From contig JAFGUF010000031.1 in NCBI GenBank assembly GCA_016938675.1, positions 248,001 to 312,000 on the forward strand: a DNA stretch of 64,000 nucleotides. The letters are read 5' to 3'. Below the pieces are notes generated by a model. That model had not been told where the DNA came from, ran no database searches, and saw nothing but the letters and a program-made list of their open reading frames with translations. This document shows, piece after piece, positions 23,255 through 34,300 of the stretch (its first letter is position 1; every line of letters begins with the position of its first letter). Origin of the DNA: Clostridia bacterium. GTDB taxonomy: Bacteria; Bacillota; Clostridia; Christensenellales; UMGS416. The position numbers and the translations under genes are program-made.

Positions 23255-25126
23255 ATGAAAAAGTTGACCAGAAAGAAAATCATTTTATACATAGCGATTA
23301 TAGTTTTGATAATCGCGGTTGTATTAATAAGCAAGGTGATTAAGGACAAGAAAGAAAGAATGGAGCAATTTGAAGTTACACCCTCAACCGCCGTGGCATC
23401 TATTACGGATATTGGTATATATATACCTGCAAGCGGCACAATAAGCTCCGGGAACACTGTATCAGTACCTTCGAATACTCAAGGAAAAGTAACAGAGATT
23501 TATTTCAAACCAGGGGATTTCGTGAACGCAGGTGAAACAATAGCGTCAATTGAAGAAGGAACTCTGACCGAGCTGATAAAAACAACACAATCAAGCATCG
23601 ATTCAAAAAGGAGCAGCATCGACCAGTATGATAATGAAACACAGGAGTATACTATTAAATCTACTGTAAAAGGGAGAGTAAAGGAAATTAACGTAAAGTA
23701 TGTGAGCTATGGGGTATCTGAAGAATATAGGCAGAGGGCAGAAGATATTGAGAAAGAGTACGGATATCTGGTCGCAATTGCATTGGGAAATTCAATGTAT
23801 ATTAAGGTTACTGAAAATACTGAGCTTTTCGAAGTAGGACAAGAAGTGGATGCAGTCATTCATCAGAGCGATGGCGACCAGCGCGTATACAGTGGGGCAT
23901 ATGTCGAAAGAATCGAGGAAGGTACTGTATATATCTATCTGGATTCAAATATATATGATGGAAATGTAAATGCGGATGTATATACATCTGACGGCAAGGA
24001 TAAGATAGCCAGGGGTACAACTGAATACTCAGGTATGGAGTATATTGTAGGTGCAAAGGGATATATTGAAGCGACCAGTACATATACAAACCAGTTAGTG
24101 AATGAAGGAGACATACTGTACTACTCATATTCAAACATAAGCCAGAGCCTTATGGATATGTATGAAGAGCTTGAATCGCTGGAGGAGGATATGGCTGAAC
24201 TGCAGGAAGAATATGAAAACCTTAATATAACTGTTCCTGTAAGCGGATTTATAGAAAGCCTTAATATTTCCGAAGGGGACAGCGTGAGCACTGATTCAGC
24301 GGTGTTCACAATTGCAGATACATCGCTCTGGACGGCTACAGTAAGCGTAGACGAACTGGATATAAACAGCGTTGATATAGGAATGCCAGCGGTTGTTGAA
24401 ATAGATGCGATACCTGATGAAGAATTTGTGGGCACTGTACAGAGGATATCCTATGTAGGTACAAATTCAAACGGAGTAACAACATATACAGTTGAGATTG
24501 AAATTCCTTCCGATGAAAGGTTCAAGCTAAACATGAATGCATCAAGTGAAATAGAGGTACAAAAAGTGGAAAGTGTGGTAAGCGTTCCTATTCAGGCAGT
24601 AAGATATCAGGGTAATACAGCCTACGTTTTGATTTACGCAGACCGTACAGAGGAAGAAATAGAGGAAATCAAGTCACAGATATTGGATACGCAGAAGGCT
24701 GCAGAAAAAATTTCTCAGATGGACCAGAAAGAAATGCAGGAATATATTGCTGAGATGCGAAATGGGAAAGGCAATCTAGGCTCAATGCCAGAGGATGGCT
24801 TTTCTCCAACAGGGATACAGGATGGCACAATGCCAGAAATAGACACAGGAGACGCGGGCTTTGGAAACATGCAGGAGTTCTTTATAAATACCAGTAATTT
24901 AAATATTGCAGAGCAACTCTATGGAGAAGTAGTAATTGTTGAAGTAGGCATTCAGGATGAAACAAATATAGAGATCATAAGCGGCCTAAGCGCGGGCGAC
25001 ATCGTATTGTTAACTACAACGGAATCTGATTCATCATCTGAAAGTGCATTTAGCGGCCCAGGCGGTATGAGCGGCTTCAGTAGCTTCGGTGGCATGGACG
25101 GCAGAATTGGCGCAGGGCCGGGCTGA
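23255..25126 (+). CDS. HlyD/MacA-like efflux adaptor
   Basis: A 623-residue membrane-fusion-type adaptor. ATG 23255 is chosen because GTGAGG lies six bases upstream. One N-terminal membrane helix (about 7-27), a barrel-sandwich half near 60-105 ([24 protein letters not shown]), a coiled-coil stretch near 300-325 ([18 protein letters not shown]), and the second half-motif [18 protein letters not shown]. The chain is longer than most adaptors, with an insert near 150-280 and a Gly/Ser-rich tail. It begins an operon with an ATPase and a permease: a MacAB-like Gram-positive exporter, perhaps for peptides, lipids or antibiotics. Confidence 0.85.
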   Translation: MKKLTRKKIILYIAIIVLIIAVVLISKVIKDKKERMEQFEVTPSTAVASITDIGIYIPASGTISSGNTVSVPSNTQGKVTEIYFKPGDFVNAGETIASIEEGTLTELIKTTQSSIDSKRSSIDQYDNETQEYTIKSTVKGRVKEINVKYVSYGVSEEYRQRAEDIEKEYGYLVAIALGNSMYIKVTENTELFEVGQEVDAVIHQSDGDQRVYSGAYVERIEEGTVYIYLDSNIYDGNVNADVYTSDGKDKIARGTTEYSGMEYIVGAKGYIEATSTYTNQLVNEGDILYYSYSNISQSLMDMYEELESLEEDMAELQEEYENLNITVPVSGFIESLNISEGDSVSTDSAVFTIADTSLWTATVSVDELDINSVDIGMPAVVEIDAIPDEEFVGTVQRISYVGTNSNGVTTYTVEIEIPSDERFKLNMNASSEIEVQKVESVVSVPIQAVRYQGNTAYVLIYADRTEEEIEEIKSQILDTQKAAEKISQMDQKEMQEYIAEMRNGKGNLGSMPEDGFSPTGIQDGTMPEIDTGDAGFGNMQEFFINTSNLNIAEQLYGEVVIVEVGIQDETNIEIISGLSAGDIVLLTTTESDSSSESAFSGPGGMSGFSSFGGMDGRIGAGPG

Positions 25127-25157
25127 CAGGCTTGCGCAGTGGAAAGCGGGTTATAAA

Positions 25158-25868
25158 ATGAGTGTACTAATAGAAATGAAAAATATGTACAAGATATACG
25201 AAATGGGGACTGAGAAGGTGCATGCTCTTGACGGTGTCAATTTGAAAATAAATAAAGGTGAGTATGTAGCTATTGTGGGCCCTTCCGGCTCCGGTAAATC
25301 GACATTAATGAATATGATAGGATGCTTGGATGTTCCAACATCAGGAGAGTATTTGTTAGTGGGCCAGGATATATCAAAGATGAGTGACAGGGAACTGACG
25401 ATGATACGGCGTCGAAAAATAGGATTTATCTTTCAGCAGTTCAACCTGCTAAAAAAATCAACAGCCCTGGAAAATGTGGAATTGCCGGCGATGTACAACG
25501 GAAACGATAGCAAAGAGAGAAAAAAGCTTGCCTTAGCGGCACTTGAGGCAGTAGGATTAGGCGACAGAACTAAGCACAGGCCAACGGAACTTTCGGGAGG
25601 GCAGCAGCAGCGAGTAGCTATAGCTAGGGCGTTGGTCAACGATCCACCTGTTATACTTGCGGATGAGCCCACAGGAAACCTAGACTCAAAGTCGGGTGAA
25701 GACATAATGGAAATGATAGAAAATCTGCACGGTAAGGGCAATACTATTATACTGATAACTCATGACAAGGATATAGCAGAACACGCAACAAGAGTAATAA
25801 ATATATTAGATGGAAGAATAACAAGTGACAAATACAGCGAGAAGCAAAGGAAAGGAGTTGCAAAATGA
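25158..25868 (+). CDS. ABC transporter ATP-binding protein (MacB/LolD-type)
   Basis: A 236-residue ATPase. Motifs in order: Walker [11 protein letters not shown]-loop FQQFNLL, signature LSGGQQQRV, Walker [14 protein letters not shown] and H-loop ITHD. ATG 25158 is chosen over an in-frame upstream start at 25089, which lies inside the adaptor gene and adds 23 non-family residues. Overlaps the permease by four bases (ATGA), indicating coupled translation. Confidence 0.93.
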   Translation: MSVLIEMKNMYKIYEMGTEKVHALDGVNLKINKGEYVAIVGPSGSGKSTLMNMIGCLDVPTSGEYLLVGQDISKMSDRELTMIRRRKIGFIFQQFNLLKKSTALENVELPAMYNGNDSKERKKLALAALEAVGLGDRTKHRPTELSGGQQQRVAIARALVNDPPVILADEPTGNLDSKSGEDIMEMIENLHGKGNTIILITHDKDIAEHATRVINILDGRITSDKYSEKQRKGVAK

Positions 25869-27037
25869 GCTTATATGAAGCGTTAGTATCCTCTCTCAAA
25901 GCTATTTGGTCAAATAAAATGCGATCCTTTCTAACAATGCTTGGAATTATGATAGGCATATTTTCGGTCGCGGTCCTAATATCTGTTGCACAGTCTTCCA
26001 CATCATCTATTACAGAGAGCATAGAAAACGAAGGGACAACCCAGATAACCATCAGCCTTCGCGGCAGAAGAATACAGAATACATTTGACCTCAATGATGT
26101 TGAAGACATCAGAGAGCTTGAGGGAGTTAAGAATGTAGCGCCATATACTTCAGGTAGCCTTACTCTTAAAAATTCTGCAGAGTCTATGGATGTGCAGGTG
26201 ACCGCAAGTAATGATGAATATGACGATATTAACAACTATAACCTTATATCGGGAAGATGGATATCGAAAAATGACGAGGAAAAGCGCCTCCGTGTGGTAG
26301 TGATAGGCATTGATGTAGCGGATGAACTTTATGGCACCAGAGATGTTGTGGGCGAGAAAATATCATTAAGTGGTACTTCATTTACTATTATCGGAGTACT
26401 GGAAGAACAGGGTGATACAATGATGGGTTCAGGGGACGAAGTAGCATTTATACCATTTGCCACAGGTCAGAGGATGTTCGGCGATATTTCAATATCATCA
26501 ATATATGTAGGAACTGAAGACAGTGAAAGCGTAGATACGGCGATGTCTGCTATAGAAAACTTTATGCTGGCAAAGGCAGGGGGCGACGATACATCGTATA
26601 GCATTTTTTCATCTTCAGCAATGCTTGAAATGCTCAATGAAACTACCACGACAATGACATACCTGCTCGGAGCCATCGGAGGCATTTCGCTGCTGGTTGG
26701 GGGAATAGGAATTATGAATATAATGCTGGTTTCCGTATCCGAAAGAACTCGGGAAATCGGAGTGCGGAAGGCCATAGGCGCTACAAGAGCAAATATAATG
26801 GTACAGTTTTTGATAGAGGCTGTTATTGTTTCCGGTCTGGGCGGAGTATTCGGAATAATACTGGCGAGGCTTGGCACGAACTTGGCGGGGCAGATAATGG
26901 AAATGAACGTTACTCTGGACTCAGTAATTGTAGTGGTAGCGCTGGGCTTTTCAATTGCGGTAGGCGTAATATTCGGAATATATCCGGCGGCCAAGGCCTC
27001 AAAGATGAACCCTATAGAAGCTTTGCGGTATGAATAA
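25865..27037 (+). CDS. ABC transporter permease, MacB/FtsX type
   Basis: A 390-residue permease. The first helix (about 20-42) is followed by a large extracytoplasmic MacB_PCD domain (to about 265), then three helices carrying the FtsX core; [20 protein letters not shown] and [13 protein letters not shown] are the conserved cytoplasmic coupling region, and [16 protein letters not shown] the usual end. Works with the ATPase and adaptor just upstream as a mechanotransmission-type exporter. AAAGGAG lies before the start. Confidence 0.93.
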   Translation: MSLYEALVSSLKAIWSNKMRSFLTMLGIMIGIFSVAVLISVAQSSTSSITESIENEGTTQITISLRGRRIQNTFDLNDVEDIRELEGVKNVAPYTSGSLTLKNSAESMDVQVTASNDEYDDINNYNLISGRWISKNDEEKRLRVVVIGIDVADELYGTRDVVGEKISLSGTSFTIIGVLEEQGDTMMGSGDEVAFIPFATGQRMFGDISISSIYVGTEDSESVDTAMSAIENFMLAKAGGDDTSYSIFSSSAMLEMLNETTTTMTYLLGAIGGISLLVGGIGIMNIMLVSVSERTREIGVRKAIGATRANIMVQFLIEAVIVSGLGGVFGIILARLGTNLAGQIMEMNVTLDSVIVVVALGFSIAVGVIFGIYPAAKASKMNPIEALRYE

Positions 27038-27070
27038 CAGACACAACAAAGCAATAAAGGAACAATAAGA

Positions 27071-27096
27071 GGCAGGCCTAGCGGCCTGTTTCTTTA
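27071..27096 (+). terminator. Terminator after the MacAB-like operon
   Basis: CAGGCC (27073-27078) and GGCCTG (27083-27088) pair around TAGC, followed by TTTCTTT. Confidence 0.75.
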
Positions 27097-27178
27097 ATAT
27101 GGTGATTTTGTCACTTAGCAAATATGCAGAAATGATATAATGGCTTAAATAAGTGATTTATATTTTTGAGGAGACAAA

Positions 27179-27451
27179 ATGAAAAAGATAACCTATTTCA
27201 GCCTTCCTTTATGCATACCATGCGTAGAGGCCAGCAGGTGGGTCACGGAAGTAATGTATGAAAACCCGCAGTATGACAGCCTCGAATTTGAAATGATAGA
27301 CGTCAGCAAGAATTGGGACAAGGCAAAGGAATATAAACTGCAGTCAGCGCCGAGCTTTTTTCTGGATGGCGAAATTGTACATGAAGGTGAAGTAACTAAG
27401 GAGATTATTGAAAGTATCTTTAAAACGGCATACGAATCAGGAAATGCCTGA
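27179..27451 (+). CDS. Small thioredoxin-fold protein, CIPC active site
   Basis: A 90-residue glutaredoxin-like protein. The redox motif is C12-I-P-C15 after MKKITYFSLPL, and the cis-Pro strand is SAPSFFLDGE. GAGGAG precedes the ATG. The next gene is a close paralogue with a different inter-cysteine pair, so this is a tandem duplication. The electron donor and target are unknown. Confidence 0.85.
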   Translation: MKKITYFSLPLCIPCVEASRWVTEVMYENPQYDSLEFEMIDVSKNWDKAKEYKLQSAPSFFLDGEIVHEGEVTKEIIESIFKTAYESGNA

Positions 27452-27493
27452 TGAAGCGGTATTTATACGTTTTGATTAATAAGAGGAGATTGC

Positions 27494-27763
27494 ATGAAAA
27501 AAATTACATATTTTAAGCTTCCGCTTTGCCCTTTCTGCGTTGCGGCGAACAGATGGGTAAGCGAAGTTTTGAAGGAAAACCCTCAGTATGAGCATATTCA
27601 GCTTGAAGTAATTGACGAAAGCAGGAACAGAAAGCTTGCAGACCAGTATGATTATTATTTTGTCCCCTGTTTCTATGTAGGGGATGAAAAGCTTCATGAA
27701 GGCGCCGCCTCAAAGGAAATAGTAGAGAGAGTATTTAAGGCCGCCTACGAAGGGGAAAACTGA
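27494..27763 (+). CDS. Small thioredoxin-fold protein, CPFC active site
   Basis: An 89-residue paralogue of the preceding gene, sharing MKKITYF and the ENPQY and KEI(I/V)E(S/R)(I/V)FK segments. Its redox motif is C12-P-F-C15, a glutaredoxin-like Pro-first pair, against CIPC upstream. A Cys follows the predicted cis-Pro (FVPCFYVGD), absent from the first copy. AAGAGGAG precedes the ATG. Confidence 0.85.
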   Translation: MKKITYFKLPLCPFCVAANRWVSEVLKENPQYEHIQLEVIDESRNRKLADQYDYYFVPCFYVGDEKLHEGAASKEIVERVFKAAYEGEN

Positions 27764-27777
27764 TTGGAATAATAATT

Positions 27778-27808
27778 AAAACCCTGCTTTAGGCAAGGTT
27801 TTTTTCTT
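27778..27808 (+). terminator. Terminator after the thioredoxin-like pair
   Basis: AAACCCTGC pairs with GCAAGGTTT (one mismatch) around TTTAG, followed by TTTTTTTCTTTT. Confidence 0.75.
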
Positions 27809-27834
27809 TTAGCTTATTATTAAATAAAGTTGCG

Positions 27835-29367
27835 TCACGAGTTCTGCGTATTTACTAGAGCGCATTTAATTCCGAAAACTTCCTCAAAAAACATGCTTTT
27901 CATCTTGAATGTCCATTGCTCAAGCAGGATATCTTTTTTGCTGCAGACAATAATATTCAGCCTGTTTCCTTCCAACTCAAGGCGGATGGTTTTTATTTTC
28001 TGCAGGTGGCTTCTGTCCAGTGCATCTGCCAGTCTTAAAATAGCGGAAAGCTTTGATACAATGGTTTTATTTGAAGACGACAGCGAATTATATTTTCTGT
28101 GCAGGTCAGTTGGTATATCCATCGAGTGGTATCTTGCGATATTAGCGATGATGGCGATTTCTTCCTCGGTGAATCCGATTATAGCGGAGTCAATTATTAT
28201 ATCCGCGCTTATTCTGTTGTGGGCCTTTAGGTTTACAAATTTTCCGATGTCGTGCAATATGGAGGCGACCTCCAGATACAGCCTCTCCTTTCGGGAGAAT
28301 CCATGGATTTTTTTAAGGTTATCGAATATAGTCAATGCAAATTTTTCAACTGATTCTGCATGGGCTTTGTCGTATCTGTACTGCTGCGCCACGGCCTGCG
28401 CGTTCGTCACGCTGCTGCGCTCAAAGTCCACCTTCATCTGCTTGTATTTTGTGGGGAACAAAGACTTGTAAAGCATCACGTCACATAGGGAAACTTCCAT
28501 TATATTCGCGCTTGATGTTTTTGATATATTGAGCAGCTTGTCATAGAGCGCAAGTGTAGGAAGGAAAATATCAGCCTGCTCAGAAGAAAGGCTGAATTTC
28601 TCAGCAATCTGACTAGGCTGAATTGCTGAGACAGTTTTATATAATTTAACGATTTCTTTCTTCTCGAATTTATTGCCGGGGAAAAGATGGCTCAGCAGTG
28701 ATACGCTTTTGCCGGTTATAAAAAGTTGGCTGATTTTATGCTTGTCTATTTGCTCGTGTATTTGGTCAAATGTTGCGTCGATATATTCCTTTACAGCATC
28801 CAGAATATTAGCGTCGCCCATTTCAGCCATGTCTCCTATGGTTTCATTTAGCTTCAGTGAGCCTATTCTTATGTTTTGGGAATAGAACACTCTTGAATTG
28901 ACGCATACGGCTATTCCGAGCCCGCCTGTTCCGATATATGCCATCATGTAGCATTTCGGGGAATTCATTTTTTTCTCTATCCTGTGCATCATGTGGCGGA
29001 AAATATATGTCTTTTCCTCTCCGTCTTCAAGTACCGCAATTTTGTGCCCGGTTTTAACCATGATCTGGTCACATATGTACCCTGAATTCTGTGCTTCTCG
29101 CAATGCAGTGGTTCCGGTTAGGGTTATATCATTGCCGCTTATGCCCAGCTGGTGTGCCTGGTCATAATATTTGTTTATGATATCGCAGCATGCCTGCATA
29201 GTGGAAAACTGTATTTTATTATTATTGAATGATTCCTTGCCTAGGTTTAGAGGGTATTCAAAATTATCAACCTGTTCCATTGAATTGCCTGCAGCCTGAG
29301 CTATCTTCATTCTTACTGCCGAGGAGCCAACATCTATTGAAGCTGCGATTTTGTATTTATCTGCCAT
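27835..29367 (-). CDS. Ppx/GppA phosphatase-HD domain protein
   Basis: A 510-residue two-domain protein. The N-terminal half has the actin-like ASKHA fold of exopolyphosphatase/pppGpp phosphatase (AASIDVGSSAVRMKIA, TGTTALREAQN, AYIGTGGLGIAV). The C-terminal half has an HD domain (SILHDIGKFVNLKAHN, then ARYHS). Known members act on polyphosphate or (p)ppGpp. The glycine loop reads GTGGLG rather than GGGS, and the canonical catalytic Glu is not evident, so activity may be altered. The start is ATG 29367, with AGGTGA five bases upstream, rather than an in-frame GTG at 29376. Directly follows the fumarase genes. Confidence 0.8.
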   Translation of the reverse strand: MADKYKIAASIDVGSSAVRMKIAQAAGNSMEQVDNFEYPLNLGKESFNNNKIQFSTMQACCDIINKYYDQAHQLGISGNDITLTGTTALREAQNSGYICDQIMVKTGHKIAVLEDGEEKTYIFRHMMHRIEKKMNSPKCYMMAYIGTGGLGIAVCVNSRVFYSQNIRIGSLKLNETIGDMAEMGDANILDAVKEYIDATFDQIHEQIDKHKISQLFITGKSVSLLSHLFPGNKFEKKEIVKLYKTVSAIQPSQIAEKFSLSSEQADIFLPTLALYDKLLNISKTSSANIMEVSLCDVMLYKSLFPTKYKQMKVDFERSSVTNAQAVAQQYRYDKAHAESVEKFALTIFDNLKKIHGFSRKERLYLEVASILHDIGKFVNLKAHNRISADIIIDSAIIGFTEEEIAIIANIARYHSMDIPTDLHRKYNSLSSSNKTIVSKLSAILRLADALDRSHLQKIKTIRLELEGNRLNIIVCSKKDILLEQWTFKMKSMFFEEVFGIKCALVNTQNS

Positions 29368-29376
29368 AATTATCAC

Positions 29377-29901
29377 CTATTTATATAATGAATTTCCGTC
29401 TGAATCTATTGTACATATAAGGGGCATATTAACAACCTCTATTTCTGTTATTGCTTCGCTCAAGAGCTCTTCAAATGCAATTATTCTGGAGTTTATCACG
29501 CAGTTTGCTATAAGTGCGCCTGCTCCGCCTGTTGCCGCCAGATATACTGCACTATTTTTCCTCATGCTTTCTATCACATCTTTGCTTCTTGTGCCCTTGC
29601 CTATCATCACTTTTAGCCCTATGTCGAGCAGCCTTGGAGTGTATGCATCCATTCTTCCGCTGGTTGTCGGCCCGCAGGAGCCGATTGGCATTCCGTCCTT
29701 CGGCGGACATGGCCCTGTATAATATATTCCTTGCCCTTTAATATCAAAGGGCAGCTCTTGTTTTGAATCAAGCAGAGCAATCAGTTTCTTGTGGGCAGCG
29801 TCACGCGCCGTATATAACCTGCCGGATAAAAGCACTGTATCTTTTATTTTTATAGATCTTATCTGTTCATCAGTAAGGGGCATTTTAAGCCTGTGAATCA
29901 T
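29377..29901 (-). CDS. Class I fumarate hydratase (or tartrate dehydratase), beta subunit
   Basis: A 174-residue C-terminal-domain subunit of Fe-S dependent hydro-lyases. ATG 29901 is chosen because AAGGAGG lies seven bases upstream and it overlaps the alpha-subunit stop as ATGA; an in-frame start 33 bases earlier lacks this. Visible family blocks are DTVLLSGRLYTARDAAH, YYTGPCPPKDGMPIGSCGPTTSGRMD and MIGKG. In two-subunit enzymes it closes the active site on the 4Fe-4S domain of the alpha subunit. Fumarase and L-tartrate dehydratase are hard to separate by sequence. Confidence 0.88.
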   Translation of the reverse strand: MIHRLKMPLTDEQIRSIKIKDTVLLSGRLYTARDAAHKKLIALLDSKQELPFDIKGQGIYYTGPCPPKDGMPIGSCGPTTSGRMDAYTPRLLDIGLKVMIGKGTRSKDVIESMRKNSAVYLAATGGAGALIANCVINSRIIAFEELLSEAITEIEVVNMPLICTIDSDGNSLYK

Positions 29902-30746
29902 ATCGTTGCCTCCTTGTGGCGAACGCAGTGGCACTGGACATTCACTGCTACAGGCAGGCCTGCTATGTGGGTCGGATGCTCAATTATATTCACTGCCAAT
30001 GCAGTAGTGCTTCCGCCCAAACCCATGGGGCCGATATCCAACGAGTTTATTCTATCCAGCAGCTCTATTTCGAGCTGTGCAATTTTTTGATCCTCTGAAA
30101 ACTTTCCCAATGGCCTTAGCAGCGCGCGCTTCGCGTTAATAGCTGCCAGCTCGAATGTGCCCCCTATGCCTACGCCTAATGAGATGGGAGGGCAGGGGTT
30201 GCCGCAGGCCTTTATAACGGTTTCTATTATAAAACTCTTTATTCCTTCTATTCCATCAGAGGGCATCAGCATCTTGAGCCGGGACATATTTTCGCTTCCA
30301 AAGCCCTTTGGAGCGACAGATATTTTAATATTTTTCCCCTTGACAATCCGCACATGGATAATTGCGGGCGTATTTGTTAAGGTGTTTTTTCTCTCAATTG
30401 GTGTCAATACAGACATGCGAAAGCTTCCGTCTCTATAGGCGTCTCTTACCGCTCTGTTTATGCATTCTTCTATATATTCGCCTTCTATATGCACATCCTG
30501 GCCGATGTCTGCGAAAACAACCGCCATACCGGTGTCTTGGCAGAGTGGTATATTGCTGGCGGAGGCGATTTTAATGTTTTGGAGCAGCTGCGATAATATC
30601 TCTTTTGCATGAGGTATTGTTTCTTTGTCGCGTGCTGTTTCAAGCATTGATTCGAGGTTTTCGTCCGGGTAGACGCAGCTTTCCAGAAACATATTGTACA
30701 CGGCTGAATATATCTCTGTCGAGTTAACTTTGCGTAAATTGTTCAT
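29898..30746 (-). CDS. Class I fumarate hydratase (or tartrate dehydratase), alpha subunit
   Basis: A 282-residue subunit carrying the oxygen-sensitive 4Fe-4S cluster. Likely ligands are the Cys in NIPLCQDTGMAV, in KACGNPCPPISLGVG and near the end in NVQCHCVRH. VAPKGFGSENMS is a further family block. Interconverts fumarate and malate in reductive or branched TCA pathways of anaerobes. The stop overlaps the beta subunit start (ATGA), so the two are translationally coupled. Confidence 0.9.
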   Translation of the reverse strand: MNNLRKVNSTEIYSAVYNMFLESCVYPDENLESMLETARDKETIPHAKEILSQLLQNIKIASASNIPLCQDTGMAVVFADIGQDVHIEGEYIEECINRAVRDAYRDGSFRMSVLTPIERKNTLTNTPAIIHVRIVKGKNIKISVAPKGFGSENMSRLKMLMPSDGIEGIKSFIIETVIKACGNPCPPISLGVGIGGTFELAAINAKRALLRPLGKFSEDQKIAQLEIELLDRINSLDIGPMGLGGSTTALAVNIIEHPTHIAGLPVAVNVQCHCVRHKEATI

Positions 30747-30767
30747 TTATGGTTCCTGTTTTTTTAT

Positions 30768-31349
30768 TTAGCTTATTTTTATAATTGAAGTTTTTTTGTC
30801 TACAACAAAGTAAAACTCTTCAAAAATTTCGTTATTCAGATACAGAACAACTGTGTATTTATATTTATTTCCTTCTTCTGTAATGCTTGATTCATTGAGA
30901 AGGAATTTGTATTCGCCGCCTGGAGTTTCGAATGCAGTCATGAATCTGTCATATGGTATATGCAGGGCTGCATCATCAGCGAAATCAAAACGGGCATCCA
31001 GCATTTCTTCATACTGCGACTTATAAAGGTCAAATGTATAGTTCCTTATGTCCGCCTGATATACGGAATTAAAAAACTCAGTTGTTGAAATCATTATATA
31101 GTTATACTGGCTGGTTGTCATAATATCGAGAAGTGAGTAAAACCCAAGATACATAAAATTGCCTTGAGATTCTTCCTCGTGCACCAAAATTTCAGGTGTG
31201 GCTGTAGGAGTAGGTTCCGGAGTAGCTACAAAAGGAGTAGGCGTTATAATGTGCGCAGTTTTAATCTTCGGATTAAAAACCGTAGCGAAAATCAAAATGC
31301 CCAGTGCCACAGCAATAGTTATGCTCCCGATAATCATAAATTTCTTCAT
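30768..31349 (-). CDS. Membrane-anchored protein, unknown function
   Basis: A 193-residue protein with an N-terminal signal-anchor helix (about 4-26) and a Thr/Pro-rich linker (TPTPFVATPEPTPTATPE) that probably crosses the wall. The exported domain (about 60-193) is mixed alpha/beta without a recognised motif. Lies between the LRR surface protein and the fumarase genes in the same direction. No Cys lipobox, so it stays anchored or is released by signal peptidase. Confidence 0.65.
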   Translation of the reverse strand: MKKFMIIGSITIAVALGILIFATVFNPKIKTAHIITPTPFVATPEPTPTATPEILVHEEESQGNFMYLGFYSLLDIMTTSQYNYIMISTTEFFNSVYQADIRNYTFDLYKSQYEEMLDARFDFADDAALHIPYDRFMTAFETPGGEYKFLLNESSITEEGNKYKYTVVLYLNNEIFEEFYFVVDKKTSIIKIS

Positions 31350-31374
31350 TAAATTAATTGTTCCTCAATTATTT

Positions 31375-34300
31375 TTATTCATCTATCCAGCGGATGTAAG
31401 CGCCTCTTGTATCTATATGTACATGTGAAGGATACTGTCCGACACCGCCGCCTAAGTTAAGCGAGTCACATATTGTATAAAGCTGTTCTGCTGTTAAATC
31501 CGGTGACCACAGGTCCGCTGCGCGCCCCAGTACATGCTCACTTTCGCCGTCGGCGTTTATGTTTCGGTTGTAGTCTTCGCACCTGTAGCCGGTGATAATG
31601 TATACAGGGACTCCTGCTTCTTCACGGATTTTTTCGATTAATCGCAAAAGTTCGGGGTCAATACCCTGCGCTGGCAGCCCTGAACAGAACTGGCCGTAGC
31701 AAGGGCACATCAGCTCTTTTTCGAGCTGTGTCGGTTCTGAGGATGTTTTTTCAACAACATTGAATATGTTTTCGTATTCAAGATTTTCCCCATCGGCCAA
31801 GGTAACAATTGTTTTAATCTTGGCTTCGCCGGATGCCAGCAGCTTTATGCTGCCATCAGCGCTGATTTCGCAGATTTCAGGCGTGAGGGTCACATATGAC
31901 GCGCTGAGTGTTTCAAAGAAATTATTCGCTGTAGCCATTGAGCGGAGCTCATATTTCTTGTCGCTGCTCATGTATAGTATGTTGTCGGGTGCATGAAGCG
32001 CTTCTGTATACATATGATATTTGTTTATATTGATATAGTGCTGATAAACATCTCCTGTTGCCAGCCGTAGTGTTATTACGTATTTCTCATCCAGGTTATA
32101 GTTTATGTTATCAACTGTAAAGGCATGCGAATACTTGAATTCAGTCAGCCGCTTACTTCCTTCTTCATATTTGTATAGTTTATCTGTGTGCCCTGGATAC
32201 TGAACTGCAATTTCATCCACATCCGCATACTGTATATATAGTTTTCCTTCTACTTTTATGTTTTGGCCGACCTGCATATAGGATATGTACTCCGGCAGGC
32301 CATCCTGAAGGACTTCAGGCTTTTTGATGTCCAGGGTTGTGCTTGAAGTGCTTGTTCCGGTGCTGCTGGTGGGCGGTATTATCCACCAGTCTGCCCATAG
32401 TTCGACCGTGCCGGTAGAGTCTTTCTCTATGGCTTCGAATTTATACTTCAGTTCGCAGCTTGGGTCAGTGTACCATCCATCGAATGTATATCCTGTTTTT
32501 GTAGGGTCATCCAGCTCAACTACTGTGCCCTTTACATAATATGGCGGGTTGTCGGGGTCGTTTGTGCCGCCGTTCATGTTGTAGATAATAGGATAGCCTT
32601 CCACCCATTTTGCATTCAGCGTCATGCTGCCGGAGGCTGTATCATCTTTGAAGGACCACTTATTGGTAAGCGCTACATCCGTGTACCATCCGATAAGCAC
32701 ATTATTGGCCTTTGTAACGTTTGATGGCTCAGATATTTTTGAGCCGTTGGGCACTATCTGATCTGCTGCACTGGTGCCTCCGTTGCTGTTGAATTTTATT
32801 ACGTACAGCAAAACGAATTTTATATTTTTTTCTACAGCATATAAATGAGGGGCGCTGTCTTCATAGACATAGAATGTATGGAGCACGTTTGCGTAATCAA
32901 ATCCGGAAATATCAACAACTGAATTTGGGAAATATATATTCATTGCTTTAGTTTGAGAAAATACATCGCCCACCGTATCTACGCCCTCGCTTAAGTAAAC
33001 GGTTGTTATGTTGTTTTTAAAAGTAGGCTCTAGGCCCTTGCTGAGCATGGATACAGTCCCGGGGACTGTTACTGTCTTGAGGTAATTATTATCAAATGCT
33101 CCATAGGATACGCCGGTTGTGCCGTTGGGGATAGAGTAGCTCTCCGCTGTTCTGCCGCTGGGGTATGCAATAAGCTTTTTATCCCAGCTGAAAAGAACTC
33201 CGTTTATATCATAGAACATGCTGTTGTCTTCATTAACAATTACATTGACCAATGATGTAGCGCCCTTAAAGGGCTTATAAGGCGCTGAGTAGGTTGTCAG
33301 CTTCTCGAGGCTTGCAGGCAGGTAGATTTCGCGCAGCTTGGAGCAATCCTGAAAAAGATAAATACTGCCGTCATTGTTTGCCGCATCTATAGTGGTTATT
33401 GACTCATAGAAGGAGACATATTCTATATCGCTTCGGCCGGAAAATGCTGTGACTCCTAATGTATCAACATATAAATCATCGATAACAGAAGGAACCAATA
33501 CATTTGTATCGGCGCTTTTATATTCCGTAAGTGTGCATGTGCCATCGCCGTTGTCTGTATAGGACCAGTCATCAGATGAGCCTATAGCTACAAAAGGAAC
33601 TCCGTATGTATCGGTGTAGTACTCCGCTTTTGAAAGAGGGTAACCCCATACAACAAGCGATTCAGACCCTTGCAGAGCCATTAGGCCGAATGTCGTTACG
33701 CTTTCGGGTACAACGAGCTTGGTCAGATTTTCGCAGCTAAGGAAGGCAAGCGTTTCTATTGTTGTTAATCCGTCTTGAATTATTATAGTCTCCAGATAGG
33801 GCTGCGAGCTGAAGGACGCAAGGGCAATAGTCAATGTGCCTGAAGGTATGGTATATGAAGAGGCTGTTTTGCCTGCAGGGTAATAAATGAGTGTTTTGCC
33901 GTCCTTAGAAAACAGTACTCCGTCAATTGAGGAGAAAGTTGTATTGGCTGAATCAACATTAATCTGCGTCAGGCTAAGTGCATTTTCAAATGCAAAAAGC
34001 ACGTCGCTGATATTAGCAGAAAGCGTTATATTATTTACGAATACGCATCCTGCGAATGCGAACGGTGCCAGCACCTCAACATTGGGGGATATGCTGCTTA
34101 TGGATATGCTGGTGCCGGATTTATTTGCAGGGTAGGCTATAATAGATTTCTCATCCTTTGTCAAAAGCACGCCGCCAATTGATACATAGTTTGGGTTTGC
34201 CGTGTTGACAGTAATTGAAGTAAGATTGGGGCAGGCTGCAAACGCTCCCATGCCTATTTCAGTAGTATTTGCGGATATGCTAACTGTAGCAATGTTTGCT

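Noticed and set aside
27830-28471. Open frame on the + strand with about 213 codons
   Set aside because: It is antisense to the Ppx/GppA-HD gene, has no ribosome site and no protein-like composition.
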